Part shown: one piece after another, positions 35,638 through 43,963 of the stretch | Layout of the letters: every line of letters begins with the position of its first letter | Numbering within the stretch: the stretch's first letter is position 1 | NCBI RefSeq assembly: GCF_008016455.1 | Contig: NZ_SAXU01000001.1 | Span: 2,066,423 to 2,130,422 of the forward strand | Origin: Brachyspira aalborgi | GTDB taxonomy: Bacteria > Spirochaetota > Brachyspiria > Brachyspirales > Brachyspiraceae | Length of the DNA stretch: 64,000 nt | Reading direction: 5' to 3' | The notes under the pieces: model-generated | Database searches by the model: none | What the model was told of the DNA's origin: nothing | The model's input: only the letters and a program-made list of their open reading frames with translations | Program-made: the position numbers and the translations under genes

Positions 35638-36378
35638 TTGGAAAATATGATAGACATAATTAATAAAGCTCAATTAAAGACTATAGATAAAGATACATTT
35701 TTATCTGTAAGTTCTTTATGTTCTTCTATTCCAAAAAGTATTACCGAAAATCCTAAATGGAAAGAATTGCAAGCTACGGCTAAAGAGATTTATAGAACTT
35801 TGGTTTCAAATTACGATTATGAGCTTGGAATAGCGAGAATAACGCATTCTCAAATATTAAACGAAGCTGGAATTGGCGGAAATGCAACTATAGTTAAATC
35901 TATCGATATTTTAGAAGAGAAAGGTTTTATAATAAGAGTGGAATCAAAATCGAAAAGTCATCATTATTTAATGCCTTATCAAGAAAAACTTTATTCCGAA
36001 ACATGCAATTTTGAAGCGAGAGATTTATCGGCTTTTTATACCATAAGCAAAAAGAATAAAAGAGAAGAAAAATCTAAACAGTCGATTGATAAACTTTTTT
36101 ACAAGGTTTGTTATAATTTAAACTGTTTAGGAATAGACGCTCCGCATAAACTGATTGATAAATATTCTTCGGATGGAGGTAAATTAAGAATTATATTATC
36201 TATGTCGGATGCAATTTATATAGCTAAAAAATATAATTTAAAGAAAAATATTGATTTAAATAAATATCTTATAGATTTATTGAAAAAAGGAAATTTAAGA
36301 GATAATATATTTGATAATGAAACAATGAATACTATAAGAAATATAATTATAAAAAATAAACAAAATATTACAGAGTAA
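35638..36378 (+). CDS. winged-helix DNA-binding protein
   Basis: 246 aa. Start is TTG at 35638 behind GGGGA with 7-base spacing; an ATG three codons later is the alternative. Residues about 40-110 look like a winged helix: WKELQATAKEIYRTLVSNYD, then ITHSQILNEAGIGGNATIVK and SIDILEEKGFIIRVES. The rest is helical and basic. No effector or phosphoacceptor domain is seen. It is probably a transcription or replication-linked DNA-binding protein. Four bases separate it from the LysM gene, so the two are likely co-transcribed. Confidence 0.65.
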   Translation: MENMIDIINKAQLKTIDKDTFLSVSSLCSSIPKSITENPKWKELQATAKEIYRTLVSNYDYELGIARITHSQILNEAGIGGNATIVKSIDILEEKGFIIRVESKSKSHHYLMPYQEKLYSETCNFEARDLSAFYTISKKNKREEKSKQSIDKLFYKVCYNLNCLGIDAPHKLIDKYSSDGGKLRIILSMSDAIYIAKKYNLKKNIDLNKYLIDLLKKGNLRDNIFDNETMNTIRNIIIKNKQNITE

Positions 36379-36382
36379 AATT

Positions 36383-37960
36383 ATGGCGACAAAAAAAACA
36401 AATAACGAAGAAAATTCTAAAAGAAATTCCGCTTCAAAAAAATCTGCGGAAATATCTAAAACGAGCAAAAAGCAAACTGCAAGTTTAAAAAAGAAAACGG
36501 ATGGGCAGATAAAAAAAACTACGACTAAAAAAACTGCAACTAAAAAAAGCGTTGAAGTTCCTAAAAAAACCGTTTCTTCAAGCATAAGAAAAATAGAACC
36601 TATAAAAACGGACGATATTGAAAAAAAAGAAGAGAGAGAATCAATAAAATTATTGAGAGAAGCTATAAAAGCAAAATCTAAAAATATCTCAAAACCCGTA
36701 TCTGTAAAAAAACATTTGATAATAAAAGACGAAGAGATAAAAGAAAATGAAACAGCTTCAAATACAACGGAAAGTTCTATTATAAATAAAGAAAACGCTA
36801 AAAATGTAGAAAAAGCCGATTATATTTTTAACGAGTTTAAGAAAAAAGAAGAAACTAAAGAAATAAAAACTGAAAATAAAACATTTAGCAAAAATACTTA
36901 TAGCAAAAGCGATATATTTAAAAAGCCCGTTATAATAAGAAGTCCTATAGAAGCGGAAGAATTAAAAAGAAATATAGAAAACTCTAAATTTAATCAAAGC
37001 GAAATGGACGAAGCTATAGAAAATGCGGCTATGATAGAAGAAGATACGCCGATTGAAGATTATAGCATATATTCGAGTAAAAAATTAGAAGAGTTAAGAA
37101 AAAAAGATATAAAAATAATAGAAACTGAAGACGAAATGAAAGCGAGCGGAATTCCAGAAGTTGAAAGAAAACCAGCTCAACCTTATACCGCTCCAGCTCA
37201 TTCTTCGGCAAAAAAACAAAAAAAATCAAACAAATTGATTGCGATTATAGGAATTATAATAATAATATTAGGTTTGTCTTATTTAGGATTTCAATTTTTT
37301 GGAAATAAAACGGACGCTTTAGAAGACGATTTTTATAGCACTATATCGACAAATGAAAACGAAACTAATAATATAATTTCTTCTACTACTACAAATACAA
37401 ATGAAAATATTTCTCAAACTAATGAAACTGAAAATATTACAAATGAAATTTCTAAAACTAACGATATAGCAAAACAGAATAGCGATAAAGTTATTGAAAC
37501 TAACGATATTAAATCGGTTTCTTCAAATAATACGATTATTCAATCGAATATCGCAACTTCTCCAAAACCAAATTTGCCTAATACTCCAAATATTCCTAAT
37601 CCGCCGATTATACCAAATCCGCCAGCAAAAAATACGAATGCATATTTGGGCGGAAACACATACAGAACAAAATGGACGGATACTTTAACTTCTATAGCTT
37701 CAAGCGAACTTGGAGATGCAAGAAGATGGCCCACAATTTATGTTATGAATGAAAATATTTTTAAGGACCCTGATTCTTTGGTTTTCAATAAAGATATTAA
37801 AATTCCCGAAGGCGCAAAAAAAAAAGTTGATGAGATGAATGCGGAAGAGAGAAGGGCTTTATATAACGACTATATGAGAGTAGCCGAAATATATTTAAGT
37901 ATTGGAAAAACAAATTCTGCAAATACAATGAAGAGCAGAGCGAATTCAATTATAAAATGA
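36383..37960 (+). CDS. single-pass membrane protein with C-terminal LysM domain
   Basis: 525 aa. The N-terminal 60 residues are extremely Lys/Ser/Thr-rich (KKTATKKSVEVPKKT type). A long charged region follows, then one membrane span near 285-305 (LIAIIGIIIIILGLSYLGF). A Thr/Asn-rich linker with a Pro-Asn run precedes a LysM-like fold near 430-475 (YRTKWTDTLTSIASSELGD, then ARRWPTIYVMNENIF), which would bind peptidoglycan outside. A helical tail (EERRALYNDYMRVAEIYL) ends it. The basic cytosolic head could contact DNA or RNA. Overlaps the next gene by 4 bases. Confidence 0.72.
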   Translation: MATKKTNNEENSKRNSASKKSAEISKTSKKQTASLKKKTDGQIKKTTTKKTATKKSVEVPKKTVSSSIRKIEPIKTDDIEKKEERESIKLLREAIKAKSKNISKPVSVKKHLIIKDEEIKENETASNTTESSIINKENAKNVEKADYIFNEFKKKEETKEIKTENKTFSKNTYSKSDIFKKPVIIRSPIEAEELKRNIENSKFNQSEMDEAIENAAMIEEDTPIEDYSIYSSKKLEELRKKDIKIIETEDEMKASGIPEVERKPAQPYTAPAHSSAKKQKKSNKLIAIIGIIIIILGLSYLGFQFFGNKTDALEDDFYSTISTNENETNNIISSTTTNTNENISQTNETENITNEISKTNDIAKQNSDKVIETNDIKSVSSNNTIIQSNIATSPKPNLPNTPNIPNPPIIPNPPAKNTNAYLGGNTYRTKWTDTLTSIASSELGDARRWPTIYVMNENIFKDPDSLVFNKDIKIPEGAKKKVDEMNAEERRALYNDYMRVAEIYLSIGKTNSANTMKSRANSIIK

Positions 37961-38328
37961 AAAATATAAAAAAGAAAAATATTATATTAGGATTCTCATG
38001 TAAAGGCTGCGGAACATGTTGCAAAGAAAAAGGATATATTTTTTTTAATAAAAGCGATATATCGAAAGCCTCAAAATATCTCGGCATAACTCCTTTAATT
38101 TTTATAAGCAAATATTTAGATTATGATGATTCTTTAGGTTATCATATTAAAGTTGATAATGAAAATCGTTGTCATTTTTTAGATAAAAACGATAAATGTT
38201 TAATACATAAAGCGAAACCTACTCAATGCAAAACTTTTCCATATTGGAAAGAATACACAGATAAAAACAGAAATTTAATTTCGGGTAAATTTAATAGACC
38301 TTGCAAAGGCGCGATAGTAAAGAAGTAA
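37957..38328 (+). CDS. YkgJ-family zinc/iron-chelating Cys-cluster protein
   Basis: 123 aa. The YkgJ/CxxCxxCC domain is visible: SCKGCGTCCKEKGYIFFN, then CHFLDKNDKCLIHKAKPTQC and KTFPYW. These cysteines probably bind a metal cluster; the biochemical role of the family is not established. ATGA overlap with the LysM gene. Confidence 0.88.
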   Translation: MKNIKKKNIILGFSCKGCGTCCKEKGYIFFNKSDISKASKYLGITPLIFISKYLDYDDSLGYHIKVDNENRCHFLDKNDKCLIHKAKPTQCKTFPYWKEYTDKNRNLISGKFNRPCKGAIVKK

Positions 38329-38361
38329 TTTTTTGGTTATTTTGCTAACAAAAATAACAAC

Positions 38362-38397
38362 ATAAAAAAAACGGTTTATACAATTAAGTATAAACCG
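38362..38397 (-). terminator. rho-independent terminator of the 39157 outer-membrane protein
   Basis: CGGTTTATAC (38372-38381) and GTATAAACCG (38388-38397) form a perfect 10-bp stem with loop AATTAA. Read on the minus strand it is followed by TTTTTTT (38370 downwards), 50 bases after the OMP stop. Confidence 0.85.
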
Positions 38398-38446
38398 CAA
38401 ATCAAGGTATTAGAATTTATATAAAAAATTTGAAAAAGATTTTGCT

Positions 38447-39157
38447 TTATGCTTTCGGTCCAAATTTCAAACCTAACTCTACGCCTATATCGAATACGCC
38501 TTCAATTTCAGATTTTTCTCCAAGCTCTGGCGTAGCTTTAGTTTTAAGCATATCATATCCTAAATATAAACCAATATTAAAAGCTAATTTATCGGTAAAG
38601 AAAATAGAATAATCAAAAGTTCCTTTAATATAGCCTATAATAGCGGGACTATAGTTATCTCTAAAAACTTTCATGTCTATTTTTTCTTTGCCTTTAATTG
38701 TAGTATCTCCAATTTTAGCTTTAGAAGACAATTGAAAAGCTACGGGAATTTTTACTCCGCCGCCAATACCGATTGCGAAAGCTCCGATATTGATTTTTGG
38801 AAGCAAGCCAATTTGGAAACTATCCATAATATAAGCTGCATAGATTGAAATTTTAGTTCCTAACTCTTCATATTTTTGAGTAAGCGCGCGAGTAGTATGA
38901 GCGTATCCTAACTCTCCCAAAACGCTTATTCCAAAACCGCTTTTAACTTGCAACATATAACCTAATTGAGCGGTAACTCCAGCGTCAAAACCTATTCCGC
39001 TTTTCCATTTAATGTCTTTTTCACTTTTGCTAGGAATGCCGATACCCAATCCGAGTGGCACATTTAATATAAACTCAAATCCGCTTGCTGCAAATGCCGA
39101 TACGCTAAAAATCATCGTCATCGCCATTATTACAATAAATTTTTTAATGTTTTTCAT
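38447..39157 (-). CDS. small outer-membrane beta-barrel protein
   Basis: 236 aa. The signal peptide is MKNIKKFIVIMAMTMIFSVS followed by AFAAS (cleavage after AFA). The mature protein is a chain of amphipathic strands with many Gly and aromatic residues (GIGFDAGVTAQLGYMLQVK, GFGISVLGELGYAHT, FNIGLYLGYDMLK) and ends GVELGLKFGPKA. This is the type of an eight-to-ten-strand barrel of the kind common in Brachyspira. It has a good ribosome site (AAGGAG), is preceded by a repeat-bearing leader ORF, and has a strong terminator. Confidence 0.8.
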   Translation of the reverse strand: MKNIKKFIVIMAMTMIFSVSAFAASGFEFILNVPLGLGIGIPSKSEKDIKWKSGIGFDAGVTAQLGYMLQVKSGFGISVLGELGYAHTTRALTQKYEELGTKISIYAAYIMDSFQIGLLPKINIGAFAIGIGGGVKIPVAFQLSSKAKIGDTTIKGKEKIDMKVFRDNYSPAIIGYIKGTFDYSIFFTDKLAFNIGLYLGYDMLKTKATPELGEKSEIEGVFDIGVELGLKFGPKA

Positions 39158-39316
39158 TTTATTATCTCCTTGTATGAAAAATTTTTATTTATAACAAAAT
39201 CGGGTTTCTTCTCTCCCGATAAGTTGCCAAAGTTAAAGTATCCGAAAGAAACGGATAAAGAATTAAAAAATAATTTATTAAATTTATTATGAGATTGTTT
39301 TTTAAAAAATTTAAAG

Positions 39317-39397
39317 TTATGCCGTTGCGTTGCGTTGCGTTGCGTTGCGTTGCGTTGCAAATGCATATACAGTATTGTTATTTATTGTAATTTTCAT
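39317..39397 (-). CDS. leader mini-ORF containing (CAACG)7 upstream of the OMP gene
   Basis: On the minus strand a consensus promoter (39472-39445), GAGGAAAG and an ATG at 39397 start MKITINNNTVYAFA, which runs into the CAACG repeat (TQRNA turns) and stops at TAA 39317-39319 after 26 residues. With one more repeat unit the frame instead reads through to TGA at 39154-39156, which overlaps the OMP ATG as ATGA. In that phase the peptide would be 82 residues, ending NFSYKEIIK. The arrangement suggests a phase-variable leader controlling the OMP by translational coupling; this is inference. Confidence 0.55.
   Translation of the reverse strand: MKITINNNTVYAFATQRNATQRNATA
39323..39357 (-). repeat. 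pentanucleotide tandem repeat (CAACG)7
   Basis: Seven perfect CAACG units on the minus strand (CGTTG on plus), inside the leader ORF that starts at 39397. Confidence 0.97.
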
Positions 39398-39444
39398 ATT
39401 AAACTTTCCTCACCGATTTCTCGGCAAATAGTTTTACTAATTAA

Positions 39445-39472
39445 ATTATACAATATTAAAAAAATATGTCAA
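39445..39472 (-). promoter_or_regulatory. promoter of the leader ORF-OMP unit
   Basis: On the minus strand TTGACA (39472-39467) and TATAAT (39450-39445), spacing 16. Both hexamers are perfect consensus. Confidence 0.8.
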
Positions 39473-39558
39473 GCGTTTTTAAGAAAAAAAATAATTTCTC
39501 ACATGGATGCAGAAAATTAAAAGAGCAAGAATCTATAATTTCTTAATTATTTAATTTA

Positions 39559-39885
39559 TTATCTTTTACCAAAATGCAAACCTACAGTTATGTCGGCGCC
39601 AATAGAATGATGCTGATTTATATTATAGCCTGCAAATAATCTGTTTCTATCATTTTTATCGAAAAACATATATTCGTAATAAATGTCTAATCCTGCAACC
39701 AAAGCAATTTTTTCTGTAGCGTAAATTCTATCTTCTGCAAATAAACGAACATAAGGCGAATAAGGAATTTTAGTAGGTCTTCTTATTCCTTCTATAAGCG
39801 GAATAAATTTTACGCCTGAAGCTACTCCAAAAGCCAAATCTATTATCGATGCGGGATTTTCATTTATAATAAATTTAATTATTCT
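39559..39885 (-). pseudogene. 5'-truncated outer-membrane beta-barrel gene
   Basis: Open minus-strand reading from 39885 to a stop at 39559 encodes the C-terminal strands of a barrel: LAFGVASGVKFIPLIEGIRR, YSPYVRLFAEDRIYATEKIA, GLDIYYEYMFFDKNDRNRLF and SIGADITVGLHFGKR. The only starts are a TTG at 39837 and none has a signal peptide or ribosome site, and an in-frame TAA lies at 39886-39888. The gene has lost its front half. It differs from the neighbouring OMP at 38447, so it is a second barrel family. Confidence 0.6.
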
Positions 39886-39959
39886 TTATATTTGCTTGTT
39901 TTCTTTTTACAAATGTTAAATATTATAAAAATTTTATTAATAAAATAGCAATAAAACGA

Positions 39960-39988
39960 TTGATAATAATTTTTCAATATTATATAAT
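39960..39988 (+). promoter_or_regulatory. promoter of the CheY-like gene
   Basis: TTGATA at 39960-39965 and TATAAT at 39983-39988, spacing 17; AAGGA at 40036-40040, ATG at 40047. Confidence 0.75.
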
Positions 39989-40046
39989 ATTTATCGTAAA
40001 TATTTAATTAAAGAATATTAATAAAAAAATAATATAAGGAATAATT

Positions 40047-40472
40047 ATGGCTTCATATCCGCTAGGGATAAATCCTAAAACAGAGAAACAATATAAGGTA
40101 ATGATAGTGGACGATTCAAGCACAATTCGTATAGCCGAAAAAAAAATACTTTTATCCGAAAATTTTAATGTTATGCTCGAAGCTGACGGAGCAATGACGG
40201 CGTTAAAGCAATTAAAAGAATCGCCCGACAGACCCGATATACTTATGATTGATTTTGAAATGCCTCAAATGAATGGAATAGATTTATTAAAAAGAATAAG
40301 AGCTTTGAATTATGAAGGCAAAGTTATAGTTGTCACTTCTTATGCAAATAAAGGAATTTTAAGCGAATTTTTAAAACTTAAAATAGACGGATATGTGGTA
40401 AAACCCGTTCAAAGACAAACCATTATTCAGCATTTGGCAAAAGTTTTGGGAAGAGACGATTATATAAAGTAA
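40047..40472 (+). CDS. CheY-like single-domain response regulator
   Basis: 141-aa receiver domain with a short N-terminal extension. Acidic pocket Asp22-Asp23 (MIVDDSSTIR), phosphoacceptor Asp69 (ILMIDFEMPQMNG), the switch Thr in VIVVTSYANKG, and the conserved Lys-Pro in YVVKPVQ are all present. No output domain, so it acts through protein contact: flagellar motor or kinase partner. No histidine kinase is adjacent. Transcribed from its own promoter, 52 bases ahead of mutL. Confidence 0.9.
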   Translation: MASYPLGINPKTEKQYKVMIVDDSSTIRIAEKKILLSENFNVMLEADGAMTALKQLKESPDRPDILMIDFEMPQMNGIDLLKRIRALNYEGKVIVVTSYANKGILSEFLKLKIDGYVVKPVQRQTIIQHLAKVLGRDDYIK

Positions 40473-40524
40473 TTTCAAAATTGTATTATTCCAAAATTTT
40501 AAAAATCTATTAAAATCGTTAATC

Positions 40525-42276
40525 ATGAATAAAAAAATAATGAAATTGCCCGATTCTGTCGCTAATCGTATAGCTGCTGGAGAAGTTATAGAAAGACCCG
40601 CTTCTATGCTTAAAGAACTTTTAGAAAACGCTATTGATTCTAAAGCCGATAATATAGAAGTTTCCACTCAAGAATCTGGAATAAAAAGCATGATTGTAGA
40701 AGATAACGGAGAGGGAATAAAATTTGAAGAACTTCCTCTTGCAATATCTCATCATGCCACGAGTAAAATTCATTCTATTGAAGATTTGGATTCTATTAAT
40801 ACTTTAGGTTTCAGAGGCGAGGCTTTAGCTTCAATATCGGATGTTACGAATTTAGAAATTATTTCAAAAAATGCAAATGAAAATAACGGAGGCAAAATAA
40901 TTGTAGAAGGAGGAAAGATAATAGAGCATAAACCCGCAGCCGCTTCTAAAGGCACAAAAATTATAGCGAAAAATCTATTTTTTAATATACCTGCAAGATA
41001 TAAATTCTTAAAACATACTTCAAGAGAATTTTTTCTTATGAAAGAAGTTTTCGATGCGGAAGCTTTAGTTCAACCTAATATTTCAATGAGATTAACAAAT
41101 AACGGAAGACTTGCAATATCTTACGCGAAAGCTAAAAGCTTAAAAGATAGAATAGAAAATTATTTAAATGATAACGATATATTTTCAAATCTTATAGAAA
41201 TAAACATTGAAAAAGAAAATATTTCTATTTACGGTTTATTTTCAAATTCAAAAATTAGTCAATCAATCAAAAAGAATAATTTTATATTTTTAAATAATCG
41301 TCCGATTGAAAATAGAGCGATTTCTTTTGCAATAAAAAACGCTTATTCAAACACCATACCAAAAGAAAGATATCCGTTTTATTTTTTATATATAAATATT
41401 GATTGCAATAAAGTCGATGTCAATGTTCATCCAAGCAAAAAAGAAGTTAGAATAAAAAACGAAAGAGAAACATCGGCAATGATTTATAACGAAATATTTA
41501 ATAAAATAAACGAAGGCGCTTATTTTTCTTCTGTAAATATTGAAACCGATATTGAATCGACTCCGATTTTTAAAATTCAAAATGCTGAAAATTACGCTAA
41601 TCAGTATAACAATTATAATAATACAAAAGAATATTATAATTCTTATCAAATTAAAGAGTTTAGTAAATTCGCACCCGAAAGAGATTTAAGAGAATTCGGA
41701 GAATATACGAAAGCGGTTGGACAAATATTTTCTTCGTATATAGTCGCTGAAAGAGGAGAGGAAATGTATATTATAGACCAGCATGCCGCCTATGAAAGAT
41801 TAAATTACGAAAGAATATATAAAACCTTAACAAAAGGAAAATTAGAATACGAAAAATTATTAGTTCCTTGCGAAATAGAATACAGAGATTACGAAATAGA
41901 TATTTTAAATAGTCATAAAGAAACTATCGAAGCTATCGGAATAAAATTTGAAACCAATTCAAAAAACAGCATAATAATAGAAGAAGTTCCGATATATATG
42001 CCGAAAAATCAAAAAATAGAAAAAATGATTAAAGATATTTTGGATATTTATATTTCAAAAGGCGAAAATAATTCTTTGGAAAAACTTATAAAACATACAT
42101 GCAGTTCAATCTCTTGCAAATATTCTCCAAAAGCGGGAGATAGACTTTCAAATAGCGATATTCAAATTTTACTTGACTTGCTTGAAAAAGAAAATATTTT
42201 AACCAACTGCCCGCATGGACGCCCGTTTGTTTTAAGATTATCGAAAGATTATTTGGATAGAAAATTTTTCAGATAA
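40525..42276 (+). CDS. mutL: DNA mismatch repair protein MutL (endonuclease type)
   Basis: 583 aa. GHKL ATPase head: AAGEVIERPASMLKELLENA, then VEDNGEGI and TLGFRGEALASISDV. The C-terminal domain carries the endonuclease motif DQHAAYERLNYE (DQHAx2Ex4E), the cysteine motif CSSISCK and CPHGRP. So it is a nicking MutL, used by bacteria that lack MutH, and strand choice depends on other cues. It is complete, so hypermutation from this gene is not expected. No mutS in the window. Confidence 0.96.
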   Translation: MNKKIMKLPDSVANRIAAGEVIERPASMLKELLENAIDSKADNIEVSTQESGIKSMIVEDNGEGIKFEELPLAISHHATSKIHSIEDLDSINTLGFRGEALASISDVTNLEIISKNANENNGGKIIVEGGKIIEHKPAAASKGTKIIAKNLFFNIPARYKFLKHTSREFFLMKEVFDAEALVQPNISMRLTNNGRLAISYAKAKSLKDRIENYLNDNDIFSNLIEINIEKENISIYGLFSNSKISQSIKKNNFIFLNNRPIENRAISFAIKNAYSNTIPKERYPFYFLYINIDCNKVDVNVHPSKKEVRIKNERETSAMIYNEIFNKINEGAYFSSVNIETDIESTPIFKIQNAENYANQYNNYNNTKEYYNSYQIKEFSKFAPERDLREFGEYTKAVGQIFSSYIVAERGEEMYIIDQHAAYERLNYERIYKTLTKGKLEYEKLLVPCEIEYRDYEIDILNSHKETIEAIGIKFETNSKNSIIIEEVPIYMPKNQKIEKMIKDILDIYISKGENNSLEKLIKHTCSSISCKYSPKAGDRLSNSDIQILLDLLEKENILTNCPHGRPFVLRLSKDYLDRKFFR

Positions 42277-42326
42277 TATTTATTTAAATTATATTTTATT
42301 TAGATTATATTTAAATAATAAAAAAA

Positions 42327-42995
42327 TTATTTTGAAGAAGTTTTTATATTTACGAATTTAATTTCAGAATTAACCGCTCCGTCTAAACTTTTATATTTTA
42401 TAATTTCGGGCAAAGTATATTTTTCAATATTCGTATAAAAAATATCGACATCGTAAATTTTAGATTTTTTATTATAATATTCCGCTTTTTCAATTAATAA
42501 ATTTTCTTTGTCTATCGTATAAGTTATGCTATAATCTTTATTATCGCCATTTGCTCTTAAAGAAATTTTATATTTTTCGTTTTCTTCTTTTAAACTTTCA
42601 AATATAAACTTACTTGAAAAAGAATTAAAATTTTGAGAGTTTCCAACGATTGCGTAAAATCCCGTAGTCTCTAAAACGCCTTCAAATATTTCAAACATAT
42701 TTTTGTAAAAACTGTCGACATTTTCTAAAATTATAGTAGGCTTTGTTCCTTGAGTAAAAGCGAATTTCAATTTTATTTTATCTTTTGAAGAAGTATAATT
42801 TTTTGTAGGTATAGTCGATATTTGCCTTTCAATAATTTTGCCTTCTATATAAGCTTCAAAAGTTTTTGGATATATTGAAGAATATTTTTCTTTCATTTTA
42901 GAATATAATTCTTTAAAATCGTTTTTAGGCTCTTCTGAATAAAGACAAATAGGAAATAAAATTATTATAAATATTTTTTTAATTATATTATTCAT
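42327..42995 (-). CDS. secreted LolA-like protein
   Basis: 222 aa. The signal peptide is KKIFIIILFPICLYSEEP (cleavage likely after LYS). The mature part alternates strands and ends with ITYTIDKENLLIEKAEYYNK, typical of the LolA/LppX half-barrel that carries lipoproteins or lipids across the periplasm. No Cys lipobox. The family call rests on fold-like pattern and length only, so it is tentative. Confidence 0.55.
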   Translation of the reverse strand: MNNIIKKIFIIILFPICLYSEEPKNDFKELYSKMKEKYSSIYPKTFEAYIEGKIIERQISTIPTKNYTSSKDKIKLKFAFTQGTKPTIILENVDSFYKNMFEIFEGVLETTGFYAIVGNSQNFNSFSSKFIFESLKEENEKYKISLRANGDNKDYSITYTIDKENLLIEKAEYYNKKSKIYDVDIFYTNIEKYTLPEIIKYKSLDGAVNSEIKFVNIKTSSK

Positions 42996-43052
42996 TTTAT
43001 TTATAATATATCTTTTAATTTAATTATCAATAGCATATTTTACAATTCTTTT

Positions 43053-43946
43053 TTAATCGGATTTTATATTATTTCCAAGCTCGCAAATAAATATTGCCGA
43101 TATTACTAAAATTCCGCCTAATACAAAATTAAAAGTAAGTTTATCGTTCATAAATATAACTCCGCATAAAGCTCCTAAAAAAGCCTCTAAATTTAATAAA
43201 ATGCTTGTTTTATTTACCGAAACATATTTTTGAGAAACGGTTTGGAGCAAATAAGCGAGTCCCGAACCGCCGATAGCCAAATATAAAAAAGATATTATAT
43301 CGCCTCTTGAAAGAATTTCTATATTTAACGAAGTTTTTGTAATAAGAGCGAAAGATAAAGATATTATGCCCGCTATTATTAATTGCCAAATTGCCATTAA
43401 TATTCCGTTTACATATTCTATTATAGCGTCTATCAAAATTAAATGAATTGCAAAAACTACCGCGCATAAAATTGCAAATAAATCTCCAATTTTAACTTCG
43501 TTTAATCCGTTTGCTAAAGTGAGAAAATATAAACCGATTATTGTTATTATCGCGGCTACAAACGAAGATATATGCGGACGCTTTTTATAAATAATCCAAG
43601 CTAAAAAAGGAACGAATATAACATTTGAACCCGTAAAAAAAGCGACTTTTGAAGCGGTTATAAATTGCGCTCCCATAGTTTGAAAAAAGAAACCAAAAAA
43701 TAAAGCTATTCCAACGGGAAGCGAAAGCAATATATCTTTTAATTTCGTCATTTTAAAATATCTAAAAAATATTATAGCTAGGAATAATCCGCCGATTAAA
43801 TTTCTAAAACCGACTAAATAAAAAGGCGGAACTTTTTCAACAACGACTTTTACGGCTACAAAACTATATCCCCAAATTAAAGCCGTTAAAAAAATTCCTA
43901 ATGTCCCTAACTTTTCTAAAGTTTTTTTATTTTTTTTATTAATCAT
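43053..43946 (-). CDS. EamA/DMT-family transporter
   Basis: 297 aa with ten hydrophobic segments in two EamA repeats: the first begins LGIFLTALIWGYSFVAVKVV, the second AILCAVVFAIHLILIDAII. Family marks FLVGFRNLIGG-like (FYLVGFRNLIGGLF) and SILLNLEAFLGALCGVIFM are present. Such proteins export metabolites or amino acids; the substrate cannot be read from sequence. It lies 17 bases downstream of the large ankyrin gene, so the two may be co-transcribed. Confidence 0.88.
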   Translation of the reverse strand: MINKKNKKTLEKLGTLGIFLTALIWGYSFVAVKVVVEKVPPFYLVGFRNLIGGLFLAIIFFRYFKMTKLKDILLSLPVGIALFFGFFFQTMGAQFITASKVAFFTGSNVIFVPFLAWIIYKKRPHISSFVAAIITIIGLYFLTLANGLNEVKIGDLFAILCAVVFAIHLILIDAIIEYVNGILMAIWQLIIAGIISLSFALITKTSLNIEILSRGDIISFLYLAIGGSGLAYLLQTVSQKYVSVNKTSILLNLEAFLGALCGVIFMNDKLTFNFVLGGILVISAIFICELGNNIKSD

Positions 43947-43963
43947 TTGATTTGATTTTTAAT

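Noticed and set aside
39154-39366. 70-codon minus ORF starting MHLQRNATQ as an independent gene
   Set aside because: Its ATG has no ribosome site; the one with promoter and ribosome site is at 39397 in another frame. The frame is kept only as the alternative phase of the leader.
39335-39520. Plus-strand ORF through the CGTTG repeat
   Set aside because: Repeat-derived start with no ribosome site and no recognisable protein.
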